Source: Actinomadura pelletieri DSM 43383 (GTDB taxonomy: Bacteria > Actinomycetota > Actinomycetes > Streptosporangiales > Streptosporangiaceae). From it: a stretch of 64,000 nucleotides of DNA. Where the stretch lies: the NCBI RefSeq assembly GCF_003634705.1, contig NZ_RBWU01000003.1, positions 124,001 through 188,000 of the forward strand, in the 5' to 3' direction. Below the pieces are notes generated by a model. That model did no database searches. It saw only the letters and a list, made by a program, of their open reading frames with translations, and was not told the origin of the DNA. The position numbers and the translations under genes were made by a program. This document shows positions 51,075 to 59,253 of the stretch, one piece after another; positions within the stretch are counted from its first letter, which is position 1; every line of letters starts with the position of its first letter.

Positions 51075-52262
51075 ATGAAGGCGGTCACCTGGCACGGCAA
51101 GCGGGACGTCCGGGTCGAGAACGTGCCCGACCCGGTGATCAAGGAGCCGGACGACGCGATCATCAGGGTGACCTCGTCCGGGATCTGCGGCTCGGACCTG
51201 CACCTGTACGAGGTGCTCGGACCGTTCATGAGCGCCGGTGACATCCTCGGCCATGAACCCATGGGGATCGTCGAGGAGACCGGGCGGGACGTCAGCCACG
51301 TCAAACCCGGCGACCGGGTGGTCATCCCGTTCAACATCTCGTGCGGCCACTGCCACATGTGCGAGTTGCAGATGTACGCGCAGTGCGAGACGACGCAGGT
51401 ACGCGAGGAGGGCATGGGCGCCGCGCTGTTCGGCTACACCAGGCTGTACGGCCAGGTCCCGGGCGCGCAGGCCGAGTACCTGCGGGTGCCGCAGGCGCAC
51501 TTCGGTCCGATCAAGGTGCCGGAGGGCCCGCCGGACGAGCGGTTCGTGTACCTGTCGGACGTGCTGCCGACCGCGCGGCAGGCCGTCGACTGGGCCGCGA
51601 TCCCGGCGGGCGGTTCGGTGACCGTCCTCGGTCTCGGACCGATCGGGCAGATGGCCGCCCGCATCGCCCGGCATCTCGGTCACCGGGTGATCGCCGTGGA
51701 TCTCGTGCCGGAGCGGCTGGAGATGGCGCGGCGGCACGGCATCGAGGTGATCGACTCCGATGACGCCGACGACGTTCCGGACGCGGTCCGGCAGCTCACC
51801 GGGGGGCGCGGCACCGACTCGGTGATCGACGCGGTGGGGATGGAGGCGCACGGGTCGCCGGGCGCCAAGTTCGCGCAGACCCTCGCCGGGCTGCTGCCGG
51901 GGAACTCGGCCGCGCCGCTGATGTCGCGCGTCGGCGTGGACCGGCTCGCCGCGTTCGGCACCGCGGTCGAGATCGTCCGGCGCGGCGGGACGATCTCCGT
52001 CATCGGCGTGTACGGCGGTATGACGGACCCGATGCCGATGCTGCGGATGTTCGACAAGGGCATCGGGCTCCGCATGGGCCAGGCGCACGTCAAACGCTGG
52101 ATCGACGAGCTGATGCCGCTCGTGACCGACGACGCCGACCCGCTCGGCGTGATGGACCTGGCGACGCATCGCTGGCCGCTGGAGAAGGCGCCGCACGCCT
52201 ACGAGATCTTCCAGAAGAAGCAGGACGGCGCGATCAAGGTGCTGTTGCAGCCCGGCGCCTGA
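51075..52262 (+). CDS. zinc-dependent alcohol/formaldehyde dehydrogenase-like (395 aa)
   Basis: Medium-chain dehydrogenase. Catalytic zinc ligands C38 and H60-E61 (ILGHE), structural zinc cysteines C90, C93, C96 and C104, and the NAD loop GLGPIGQMAA. The long insertions match glutathione-independent formaldehyde dehydrogenase-type proteins. The substrate is unknown. ATG 51075 has GGAGGAG upstream. A hairpin follows the stop. Confidence 0.93.
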   Translation: MKAVTWHGKRDVRVENVPDPVIKEPDDAIIRVTSSGICGSDLHLYEVLGPFMSAGDILGHEPMGIVEETGRDVSHVKPGDRVVIPFNISCGHCHMCELQMYAQCETTQVREEGMGAALFGYTRLYGQVPGAQAEYLRVPQAHFGPIKVPEGPPDERFVYLSDVLPTARQAVDWAAIPAGGSVTVLGLGPIGQMAARIARHLGHRVIAVDLVPERLEMARRHGIEVIDSDDADDVPDAVRQLTGGRGTDSVIDAVGMEAHGSPGAKFAQTLAGLLPGNSAAPLMSRVGVDRLAAFGTAVEIVRRGGTISVIGVYGGMTDPMPMLRMFDKGIGLRMGQAHVKRWIDELMPLVTDDADPLGVMDLATHRWPLEKAPHAYEIFQKKQDGAIKVLLQPGA

Positions 52263-52263
52263 A

Positions 52264-52286
52264 CCGGCCGCGGTGATCGCGGCCGG
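52264..52286 (+). terminator. hairpin after the alcohol dehydrogenase
   Basis: A perfect 9-bp stem (CCGGCCGCG with CGCGGCCGG) closes a 5-nt loop directly after the stop codon. No T-run follows, as is usual in high-GC actinobacteria. Confidence 0.7.
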
Positions 52287-52357
52287 GGCCCACGGGCCCT
52301 AGGCTTTCCCGCGTCGCCTCCGGGCGAGCCGGGAAGCCGAGCATGGAGGTGGGCCCG

Positions 52358-52744
52358 ATGCACCCGTTCCGCGCGGCCGTCGAGAGGGGCGACATCGCGG
52401 CCCTCCCGGCGCTGCTGGCCGAGAACGTCACCTTCCTCAGCCCGGTCGCGTACGCGCCCTGCGAGGGGCGGGAGGCGGTCGCGGCGATCCTGCGCGCGGT
52501 GACCCGGGTGTTCGCGGACTTCCGCTACGTCCGCGAGATCGGCGCGGGCCGCGACCACGCGCTGGTCTTCACGGCCAGGGTCGGGGACCGCGAGATCCAC
52601 GGCTGCGACTTCCTGCACCATGACGACGACGGGCTCATCGACGAGTTCTGCGTGATGGTGCGGCCGCTCTCGGGCGCCCGCGCGCTCTCCGACGCGATGG
52701 CGGTCGAGCTGGAGGCCGTCCGGCGGGAGATGGGCCTGGCCTGA
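52358..52744 (+). CDS. SnoaL/NTF2-like domain protein (128 aa)
   Basis: Small cone-shaped fold: HPFRAAVERGDIAALPALLAENV at the start and GLIDEFCVMVRPLSGARAL at the end are the common nuclear-transport-factor-2-like pattern. It may bind or isomerise a small molecule. ATG 52358 has GGAGG 8 nt upstream and is preferred over ATG 52343. Confidence 0.82.
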   Translation: MHPFRAAVERGDIAALPALLAENVTFLSPVAYAPCEGREAVAAILRAVTRVFADFRYVREIGAGRDHALVFTARVGDREIHGCDFLHHDDDGLIDEFCVMVRPLSGARALSDAMAVELEAVRREMGLA

Positions 52745-52756
52745 GGTCCGCCCCGG

Positions 52757-53580
52757 AAGTGCGCGACGTCGCGTGCTCGGGAATGTCGCCGTCGTTGTGC
52801 CGGTTCCGCAGATCTCGGGGGTCGAAGTCCGGGGCTTACGGCGATCTTCCGGGTCGCCTCCCCGGCGGGCGAATGGGCGTCGGGCCGAGGCTTCCCGTGG
52901 AACTCCACGAACGTGGTGCGCCCCTCGGCATTGGCGAACCGGAAGGCGCGCGGGCCGAACCTCGGCCTCATCGCGGAGAAGCGCCCGGTCCGTCATCAAC
53001 CCCATCATCGGGTTGGACCGCGCGAAGTCCAGAGTGTGGACGCGCGGACGACGCCTCCGGGATCTCCTTGGCGGTTCGGGCTTGACCGCGTGCACGAAGT
53101 CGGGGAACTTGATGCCGTCCTAGGATGAGAAGACCGGCATATTGTTGCCGACGAGGTCGAAGTCGTCCTGTCGTGTGGAGAACTTCGTCACGAAGCCGCG
53201 AACATCCCGTACAGTGTCGGCCTAGCCGTACGATCCCGTGACGGGAGAAGCACACGAACACGTGTGCCGTCGGCCACGTGTCGCACAGGAAGTCGGCGGT
53301 CGTGTACTCGGCGCGGGACTCGGGCAGCCGGAAATGGCCGTGGGCGCCCGAACCGCGCGCGTGCACGACCCGCTCGGTATCCGCTCATGGCCGAAATGGG
53401 TGATTTTCTCGGGGACGGGGAAGTCGTCCATCATGGACGGGCCGCGTTCACCCGCGGACGGCGCGTTGTCGGTGCCGTGGACGCGGATTCCTGATCGGTG
53501 GTGATCCGCGCGCCGTCCGGCCCACGCGGACGCCCGAGTCGCTCCCGCTTGCGGTCCGCGCGGTCGGCGGGAGTTGACCA
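52757..53580 (-). pseudogene. large-subunit (KatE-like) catalase pseudogene
   Basis: The minus strand still encodes catalase pieces in order but in different frames: [93 protein letters not shown] then TAG (53122-53120, where Gln is expected) then DGIKFPDFVHAVKPEP, RAFRFANAEGRTTFVEFHGK and DFDPRDLRNRHNDGDIPEH. At least three frame changes, one stop and a missing central piece show it is dead; the C-terminal half is gone. Confidence 0.88.
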
Positions 53581-53949
53581 TCTTTCCACTCCCTCATGGC
53601 GAATTGGGCAGTGGTGACGGCCGCTCCCGGCGAACCGAGGGACATGCGCGCTTTGACCGTAACTCGATTTCCGTGCGGTGCCGTGGGCGATCCGATCCGG
53701 AGCCCGGCGCGGTCGTCCCGGCGGGAGCGGGTCGCGCCGCCTTGACGAGGTCGTGAGGGGACGGGACCCGGGTCGCGATCTGGGCGGTGACCTGGGGCGC
53801 GGCGGGAAGGCGATGGGAATGTGACACGGACGCGACCGGTGCGGGCGACGCCTTCCGGCCGGCTCGCGCGTCCCGGTGGCGTACGGGGCGCCGGAATCCG
53901 CTACGGTCAAGGATCGCCGCGCAGGCGAGGGGAAGGAACACGGGTACAC
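53581..53949. other. intergenic region upstream of the lsr2 pair
   Basis: No gene is supported. The right end carries TACGGT (53902-53907), a possible -10 box for the lsr2 operon, and AAGGAA about 10 nt before the start codon. Confidence 0.45.
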
Positions 53950-54306
53950 ATGGCCGAGAAGGTCATTCGGGTGGACGACATCGACGGCTCCGAAGGAGCC
54001 GATGTCGCAAAGCGGGACTTCGAAGTCCTGGACCGGACGTTCACGATCGACTTGAGCGACGACAACTTCAAGCGTCTGAACGAGATGCTGGACGCGCTCG
54101 AGCCCTTCATCCAGAACGCCGCCGAGGTGAAGCCCGCCCGGAAGGGCCGCAAGTCCGGCGCCGCGAAGATCAAGGGCTACACGAACGGTGATGTCCGCGC
54201 GTGGGCATTGCGCAGTAACATCGAAGTCTCTGAACGTGGCAAGATATCGGATGAGGTCTATGCTGCATTCATCAAGGCACATCCGGACGCGAAGCCGGAC
54301 GCATAG
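53950..54306 (+). CDS. Lsr2-like nucleoid protein, divergent copy (118 aa)
   Basis: Lsr2 is a dimeric protein that coats AT-rich DNA and silences foreign genes. The N-terminal dimer domain (KVIRVDDIDGSEGADVAKR, FTIDLSDDNFKRL) and the C-terminal DNA-binding domain (DVRAWALRSNIEVSERGKI) are present, but the minor-groove RGR motif reads RGK. It is 16 bp upstream of a canonical copy, so they form one operon. Confidence 0.9.
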   Translation: MAEKVIRVDDIDGSEGADVAKRDFEVLDRTFTIDLSDDNFKRLNEMLDALEPFIQNAAEVKPARKGRKSGAAKIKGYTNGDVRAWALRSNIEVSERGKISDEVYAAFIKAHPDAKPDA

Positions 54307-54322
54307 TTAGGGGAGTCCCCGC

Positions 54323-54652
54323 ATGGCACAGAAGGTCGAAGTCCTTCTCGTGGATGACATCGACGGTGGTGAGGCCGACGAGACCGTCAGCTTTTCCATC
54401 GATGGCACGTCCTACGAGATCGACCTGAGCAAGAAGAACGCGAGCAAGCTGCGCAACGGCCTGGAGCCGTTCGTGGCCAGCGCCCGCAAGGCGCGCAAGC
54501 CCTCCGGTCGCGGCGGTCGCGCCGCACGGACGGCGGGCAGCCGCGAGCGCTCGGCCGAGATTCGCGAGTGGGCGAAGAGCCGCGGCATCAAGGTCAATGA
54601 GCGGGGTCGTATCCCCGCCAATGTGATCGAGCAGTACGAGGCCGCGCACTAG
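54323..54652 (+). CDS. lsr2: Lsr2 nucleoid-associated protein (109 aa)
   Basis: Canonical Lsr2: MAQKVEVLLVDDIDGGEADE start, FSIDGTSYEIDLSKKNASKL dimer strands, a basic linker (KARKPSGRGGRAARTAG), and the DNA-binding end IREWAKSRGIKVNERGRIP with the RGR minor-groove motif. It may form mixed dimers with the upstream copy. A strong hairpin follows. Confidence 0.95.
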   Translation: MAQKVEVLLVDDIDGGEADETVSFSIDGTSYEIDLSKKNASKLRNGLEPFVASARKARKPSGRGGRAARTAGSRERSAEIREWAKSRGIKVNERGRIPANVIEQYEAAH

Positions 54653-54690
54653 CGGTCGCCACGCGCCGGAGGAGTTCCGGCACGGACGCC

Positions 54691-54726
54691 AGGGGCCGGG
54701 GGCGGATTTGTCCGCACCCCGGCCCT
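54691..54726 (+). terminator. hairpin after lsr2
   Basis: Arms 54691-54706 and 54711-54726 pair over about 14 bp with one bulge, around the loop TTTG. It is GC-rich, and TTACG follows. Confidence 0.75.
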
Positions 54727-54895
54727 TACGTGCGCATCGGGCAAATCGCCTTTCCATCCGGCATTGGCCGGGGTCGCGGTTCCCGGAGAACCGCCGTCGG
54801 GTCACGCCCCGGACACCGCCGACACCCGCCCCGGAACGGTGGGGAATGTCGGGAATGCCACGGACGCGCAAAATGCAACACTCGCCGGGCTTCGA

Positions 54896-55855
54896 CTACC
54901 GCTGAAGCTCGGCCCAGACCGCGCGGTCGCGCTCGGCCGTCCAGACGAGGGGGCGCTCGACGCCGTCGAGCTCGTCCCAGAGTCGGGAGACGTCGAACGG
55001 CAGGCAGTGCTCGAAGATCGGCCAGCGTCCGTAGGTGGGCGCGAGCGCGGCGTGGACGGCGTCGAACGCGTCCTTGAGCGTTCCGCCGTCCGCCCGGACC
55101 CGGCGGGTCTCCCGGATCATCGTGTTCAGGAAGTCGCGGGTCTGGCCGACGGCGGCGTCCGCGGCGTTCCCGCCGTGCGCGACGGCGCCGCGCCCGCCGA
55201 CCAGCGTCCGCGCGCCGAACGAGGAGACATGGTCGAGCGTCCCGGTGGCCCATTCGCGGTGGAAGGCGTCGCCGGTGTACAGCGCGGCCTGGGTCTCCAC
55301 GAGGTCCCCGGCGAACAGGATCCGGTGCCGGGGCAGCCACGCCACGAGATCGCCCTCGGTGTGGCCGCGCCCGCAGTACACCAGGTGGAGGTCGCCGCGG
55401 TCGCCGCCGAGGTCGATGGTGAGCGTGCGCGAGAACGTCAGGGTCGGCCAGGTGAGGCCGGGAATGCCGTCCGGGTCCTTGAACAGCCGGGGCATCCGAC
55501 CGAACTCCGACTCCCAGTCCTGACTGCCGCGTTCGGCGATCAGCGCGCGGGTCCGGTCATGCGCGATGATCACCGGCGTGCCGAACGCGCTGGCGCCGAG
55601 GGTCCGGACGGCGTGGTAGTGCGACAGGACCAGGTACCGGATCGGCTTGTCGGTGTGCTCGCGCAGGACGGCGAGCCAGTCGCGGGCCGCGGCCGGGGTC
55701 GCGAGGGCCTCGAAGCAGACGAGGAAGTCCTCCCCCTCGATGGCCCCGACGTTCGGGTCGCCCTCCGCGGTGAGCGCGTAGACGCCGTCGGCCAGGACCT
55801 CCAGCGTCTGCGTCTTGTCGCCCAGATCTGCGGACGACGCGAACGGTCTGGGCAT
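54896..55855 (-). CDS. metallo-beta-lactamase fold hydrolase, altered metal motif (319 aa)
   Basis: The fold is clear (VLADGVYALTAEGDPNVGAIEG, YCGRGHTEGDLVAWLP, ILFAGDLVE), but the usual HxHxDH reads HYHAVR (in LVLSHYHAVRTLGA), so two metal ligands are replaced. I recall a subfamily with this SHYHAVR motif. It may bind one metal. ATG 55855 has a GGGGGGA run upstream. The substrate is unknown. Confidence 0.85.
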   Translation of the reverse strand: MPRPFASSADLGDKTQTLEVLADGVYALTAEGDPNVGAIEGEDFLVCFEALATPAAARDWLAVLREHTDKPIRYLVLSHYHAVRTLGASAFGTPVIIAHDRTRALIAERGSQDWESEFGRMPRLFKDPDGIPGLTWPTLTFSRTLTIDLGGDRGDLHLVYCGRGHTEGDLVAWLPRHRILFAGDLVETQAALYTGDAFHREWATGTLDHVSSFGARTLVGGRGAVAHGGNAADAAVGQTRDFLNTMIRETRRVRADGGTLKDAFDAVHAALAPTYGRWPIFEHCLPFDVSRLWDELDGVERPLVWTAERDRAVWAELQR

Positions 55856-56023
55856 GGGCGTCCCCCCGAGAACCTCGTTGCCACGGCCTCTGCTCGTCCA
55901 GGGATCATTCCACGCCGTGCGGGTGATAACCGCCCGGAAACGGTTCGAACGCCTGGTGGGGTGAGGTACCGGGCGGGTAAGAGGATCATGCATGGGCCGC
56001 GCCGTGGAGGGAGGGAGGGCCGG

Positions 56024-57361
56024 GTGACCGCCGTGCTCGGGCTGCTCGCCATCCTCGTGCTGACGGGCGCGACCGGCTATTTCGTGGCGCAGGAGTTCGC
56101 GTTCGTCACCGCAGACCGGCCCCTCCTCCAGCAGCGGGCCGCGGACGGCGACCGGGCGTCGGCGCGGGCGCTGCAGGTGATGGGACGGCTGTCGTTCATG
56201 CTTTCCGGCGCGCAGCTCGGTATCACGGTCACCGCGCTGGTCGTCGGGTTCATCGCCAAACCCGCCCTGGCCGATCTCATCGACCCGGTTCTGCGCGCCG
56301 CGGGAGTGCCGGACGCGGCGTCCGGCGGGGTGGCGGTGGCGCTCGGGTTCGGTCTCGCCACCGTGGTGCAGATGATCCTCGGCGAGCTGTTCCCGAAGAA
56401 TTTGGCGTTGGTCAGGGCCGAGTCGATGGCGCGGGTGCTCGCCGCGTCCACCCTCGCCTACCTGGTGGTGGCGGGCCCGCTGATCAGGCTGTTCGACGCG
56501 TCCGCGAACCGGCTCGTCCGGGCCGCGGGGATCGAGCCGGCGGAGGAACTGCACCACGGGGCGACGCTGCAGGAGCTCGCGCACATCATCGACGAGTCCG
56601 GCGAGAAGCTCCAGGCGGGTCACGCGGACCTGCTGGAGCGGGCGCTGGTCTTCTCCGAACGCGACGCCGAGGAGGTCATGATCCCGCGTGTCGACACGGT
56701 GACCGTGCCCGCGTCGGCGCCGGTGACCGAGCTAAGCGAGGTGATCTCCGCGACGGGTCACTCCCGCTATCCCGTCGTCGGCGACAGCGTCGACGACCTC
56801 GTCGGCGTCGTCGGCCTGGAGGAACTGGTCCGGCTCGACCCGGGCGAGGCGGACCGCACCACCGTCCGCGACATCGCGCGGGCGCCGCTGCTGCTGCCGT
56901 CGTCGCTGCCGCTGCCCGACGTGCTGCAGCGGCTCCGGACGGCCGGGGAGTCGATGGCCTGCGTGGTGGACGAGTACGGCGGGTTCGCGGGCCTGCTCAC
57001 CTGGGAGGACGTCGCCGAGGAGCTGGTCGGGGAGATCGCCGACGAGAACGAGCCCGGTGACGACCTCGCGATCCGCACCGGCGAGTGGTGGACGACCGAC
57101 GCCGCCCTGCGCACCGACGAGATCGCCCACGAGACCGGCATCGAACTGCCCGAGGGCGACTACGAGACCGTCGCGGGCCTGCTGCTGAAGCGGCTCGGCC
57201 GGGTGGCGCGGCCCGGGGACGTCGTCGTCGTGGACCTGCCGCCGAACCGGCTGGACCAGCCCGCCCGGACCGCGGTCATCGAGGTCCTGACCGTGCACCG
57301 GCACGTGCCGGAGCTGATCCGGGTGCGCGCCGTCCCGGAGGAGGAGGGTGGGGACCGGTGA
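56024..57361 (+). CDS. CNNM/CorC-type membrane protein with CBS domains (445 aa)
   Basis: A CNNM transmembrane domain (1-190; LSGAQLGITVTALVVGF, GELFPKNLAL), then two CBS domains (from EEVMIPRVDTVTV to about 345) and a CorC/HlyC C-terminal domain (GDYETVAGLLLKRLGRV). These are thought to move or sense Mg2+. GTG 56024 follows GGAGGGAGGGAGGG. The stop overlaps the next start (GTGA). Confidence 0.92.
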   Translation: MTAVLGLLAILVLTGATGYFVAQEFAFVTADRPLLQQRAADGDRASARALQVMGRLSFMLSGAQLGITVTALVVGFIAKPALADLIDPVLRAAGVPDAASGGVAVALGFGLATVVQMILGELFPKNLALVRAESMARVLAASTLAYLVVAGPLIRLFDASANRLVRAAGIEPAEELHHGATLQELAHIIDESGEKLQAGHADLLERALVFSERDAEEVMIPRVDTVTVPASAPVTELSEVISATGHSRYPVVGDSVDDLVGVVGLEELVRLDPGEADRTTVRDIARAPLLLPSSLPLPDVLQRLRTAGESMACVVDEYGGFAGLLTWEDVAEELVGEIADENEPGDDLAIRTGEWWTTDAALRTDEIAHETGIELPEGDYETVAGLLLKRLGRVARPGDVVVVDLPPNRLDQPARTAVIEVLTVHRHVPELIRVRAVPEEEGGDR

Positions 57362-58371
57362 ACCTGTCGCTCGGCGTGCCCGTCACCCTCGCGCTGCTGG
57401 TCGGGAACGGCTTCTTCGTCGCCACCGAGTTCGCGCTGGTGGCGGCGCGGCGACCGCGTCTGGAACGGGCCGCCGCGCGGGGCGGGCGGGCCGCGGCGGC
57501 CGCGGTCGCCGGGATCGACGAGCTGTCCCTGACCCTGGCGGGGGCGCAGCTCGGCATCACGATGTGCTCGCTCGGCCTCGGTCTGGTCTCCGAGCCGGTG
57601 ATCGCCGACACGCTGGCGCCGGCGATCCACGCCGTGGGCCTGCCGGACGGGGCGGCGCACGCGGTCGCGTTCGTCCTGGCCCTGGCGCTGGTCACGTTCC
57701 TGCACATGGTCGTCGGCGAGATGGCGCCCAAGTCGTGGGCGATCACCGATCCGGAGCGGTCGGCGACGCTGCTCGGGCTGCCGTTCCGCGCGTTCGCCAC
57801 CGTCGTCCGTCCGCTGCTCGCAGTCCTGAACGGCACGACGAACCTGCTGCTGCGCGTGGTGGGCGTGGAGCCCGCCGACACGCGGGAGAGGTCGCGGACC
57901 CCGGAGCAGCTGCGCAGCATCGCGCAGGACTCGCGGCGCCTCGGGCTGATCGAGGACACCGAGCTGTCGCTGCTCACCGCCGCGCTGGACGCGCCGCGCA
58001 CCCCGCTGGCGGGTCTGGTCGTGCCGGTCTCCCGGATCGTGTCGGTCCCGGCCGAGGCGACGCCGCAGGAGGTCATCGACGCCGCCGCCCGTACCGGCAG
58101 CCTCCGGATCATGCTGCGCGACGGGGACCGCGAGCCTCGCATGGTGCATGTCCGCGACGCCTATCTGGCGCGGGCGCGCGGCCGGGCGACACCGGCGCGG
58201 GAGCTGGCGCATCCGGTGCCCACGGTGCCGGTCGGCACGCCCGTCGGCGAGGCCGTCGCCGTCCTCAGGAACCGGCACAGCCATCTCGGCCTGGCGATGG
58301 CCCCGGACGGACGCGTCGCCGGGCTCGTCAACCTCGACGACCTGCTGACGACCCTCCTCCCCGTCCGCTGA
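57358..58371 (+). CDS. CNNM/CorC-type membrane protein, shorter partner (337 aa)
   Basis: Paralog of the upstream gene: FFVATEFALVAARRPRLERA, LAGAQLGITMCSLGLGLVSE, GEMAPKSWAI. It has the CNNM domain and one CBS pair but lacks the CorC/HlyC C-terminal domain. Tandem CNNM pairs are common in actinobacteria and may form heterodimers. It is coupled to the first by GTGA. Confidence 0.92.
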   Translation: MNLSLGVPVTLALLVGNGFFVATEFALVAARRPRLERAAARGGRAAAAAVAGIDELSLTLAGAQLGITMCSLGLGLVSEPVIADTLAPAIHAVGLPDGAAHAVAFVLALALVTFLHMVVGEMAPKSWAITDPERSATLLGLPFRAFATVVRPLLAVLNGTTNLLLRVVGVEPADTRERSRTPEQLRSIAQDSRRLGLIEDTELSLLTAALDAPRTPLAGLVVPVSRIVSVPAEATPQEVIDAAARTGSLRIMLRDGDREPRMVHVRDAYLARARGRATPARELAHPVPTVPVGTPVGEAVAVLRNRHSHLGLAMAPDGRVAGLVNLDDLLTTLLPVR

Positions 58372-58383
58372 CCACCCATCGAC

Positions 58384-58429
58384 TGTCAACGTAGGTTGAC
58401 ACCGGTTCAGATGTCAACCTACATTGACG
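58384..58429. promoter_or_regulatory. two TGTCAAC operators upstream of the HTH/Clp-N operon
   Basis: TGTCAAC-N4-GTTGACA (58384-58401) is a perfect palindrome. TGTCAA-N6-TTGACG (58412-58429) is a near-perfect second copy 28 bp downstream. The second ends 2 bp before the HTH start, so the encoded HTH protein probably represses itself. Confidence 0.82.
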
Positions 58430-58431
58430 CC

Positions 58432-58665
58432 ATGAGCGATGGAGTGACCCTCGCCCAAGAGGCGAGCAGCCGCGATCCCGCGGTCGGCCTGCGGGCCGTG
58501 CGGGCGCTGCGCGAACTGTCCGAACGGCTGGAGGCCCTCCAGGTCGCCAGCGCCCGCGAACAGGGCTGGTCCTGGCAGGAGATCGCGGTCTGCCTCGGCG
58601 TCAGCAGGCAGGCCGTCCACAAGAAGCACGGCGGCAGGCGCCGCATTCTCAGGAAGGAGGACTAG
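58432..58665 (+). CDS. small helix-turn-helix protein (77 aa)
   Basis: SWQEIAVCLGVSRQAVHKKHGG near 48-69 is a clear HTH. A helical N-terminus would dimerise. It is followed after 4 bp by the Clp N-domain gene. I recall such HTH/Clp-N pairs in Streptomyces relatives; the function is not established. ATG 58432 is preferred over the longer frame from 58396, which would cross the operator. Confidence 0.87.
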   Translation: MSDGVTLAQEASSRDPAVGLRAVRALRELSERLEALQVASAREQGWSWQEIAVCLGVSRQAVHKKHGGRRRILRKED

Positions 58666-58669
58666 CGCG

Positions 58670-59215
58670 ATGTTCGAGCGTTTCACCGACGGCGCGCGAA
58701 GGATCGTCGTCGACGCCCAGGCGGAGGCGCGGGAGCTGCGGCACCACCACATCGGCACCGAGCATCTGTTGCTCTCCCTGCTGAACGACGGTGGCCCGAT
58801 CGCGCGAACGACCGCCGAGCACGGGCTGGACGGGGCCGCCGTCCGGGCCCGGCTCGCCCGCACGAACGAGGATCCGCTCGACCCGGAGGCACTGAGCACG
58901 CTCGGCATCGATCTGGACGCCGTCCGGGCGGCGACCGAGCGGACTTTCGGGCCGGGCGCCCTGGATCGTCCCGCGGGCGAGCGCCGCGGACCGAGACGGC
59001 ACCTGCCGTTCACCCCGTCCGCCAAGAAGTCCCTGGAGCTGAGCCTGCGGCACGCGATCCGCCTCAAGCAGAAGGAGATCCACGAAGGGCACATCCTGCT
59101 CGGCGTCCTGCACGACGACGCCTTCATGTCGGTACGGATCGCGACGGAGGCCGGTGTGGACGTCGACGCCCTCCGTGGCCACATCGACCGGCTGATGACC
59201 GCCAGGGCGGCCTGA
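58670..59215 (+). CDS. Clp N-terminal domain protein without ATPase (181 aa)
   Basis: Two Clp repeat motifs: RFTDGARRIVVDAQAEAREL with HHHIGTEHLLLSLL (4-40) and FTPSAKKSLELSLRHAIRL with EIHEGHILLGVLH (about 108-150). No AAA domain follows, so it may act as an adaptor or decoy for ClpC-type proteases. It is co-transcribed with the HTH gene. Confidence 0.92.
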   Translation: MFERFTDGARRIVVDAQAEARELRHHHIGTEHLLLSLLNDGGPIARTTAEHGLDGAAVRARLARTNEDPLDPEALSTLGIDLDAVRAATERTFGPGALDRPAGERRGPRRHLPFTPSAKKSLELSLRHAIRLKQKEIHEGHILLGVLHDDAFMSVRIATEAGVDVDALRGHIDRLMTARAA

Positions 59216-59253
59216 CCTGTGGCGGGCGATGGTCCGTGTGATTGTTTAGCACC

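Noticed and set aside
53594-53941. 115-residue minus-strand frame upstream of lsr2
   Set aside because: It is Pro/Arg/Ala-rich with no recognisable domain and runs through the likely lsr2 promoter.
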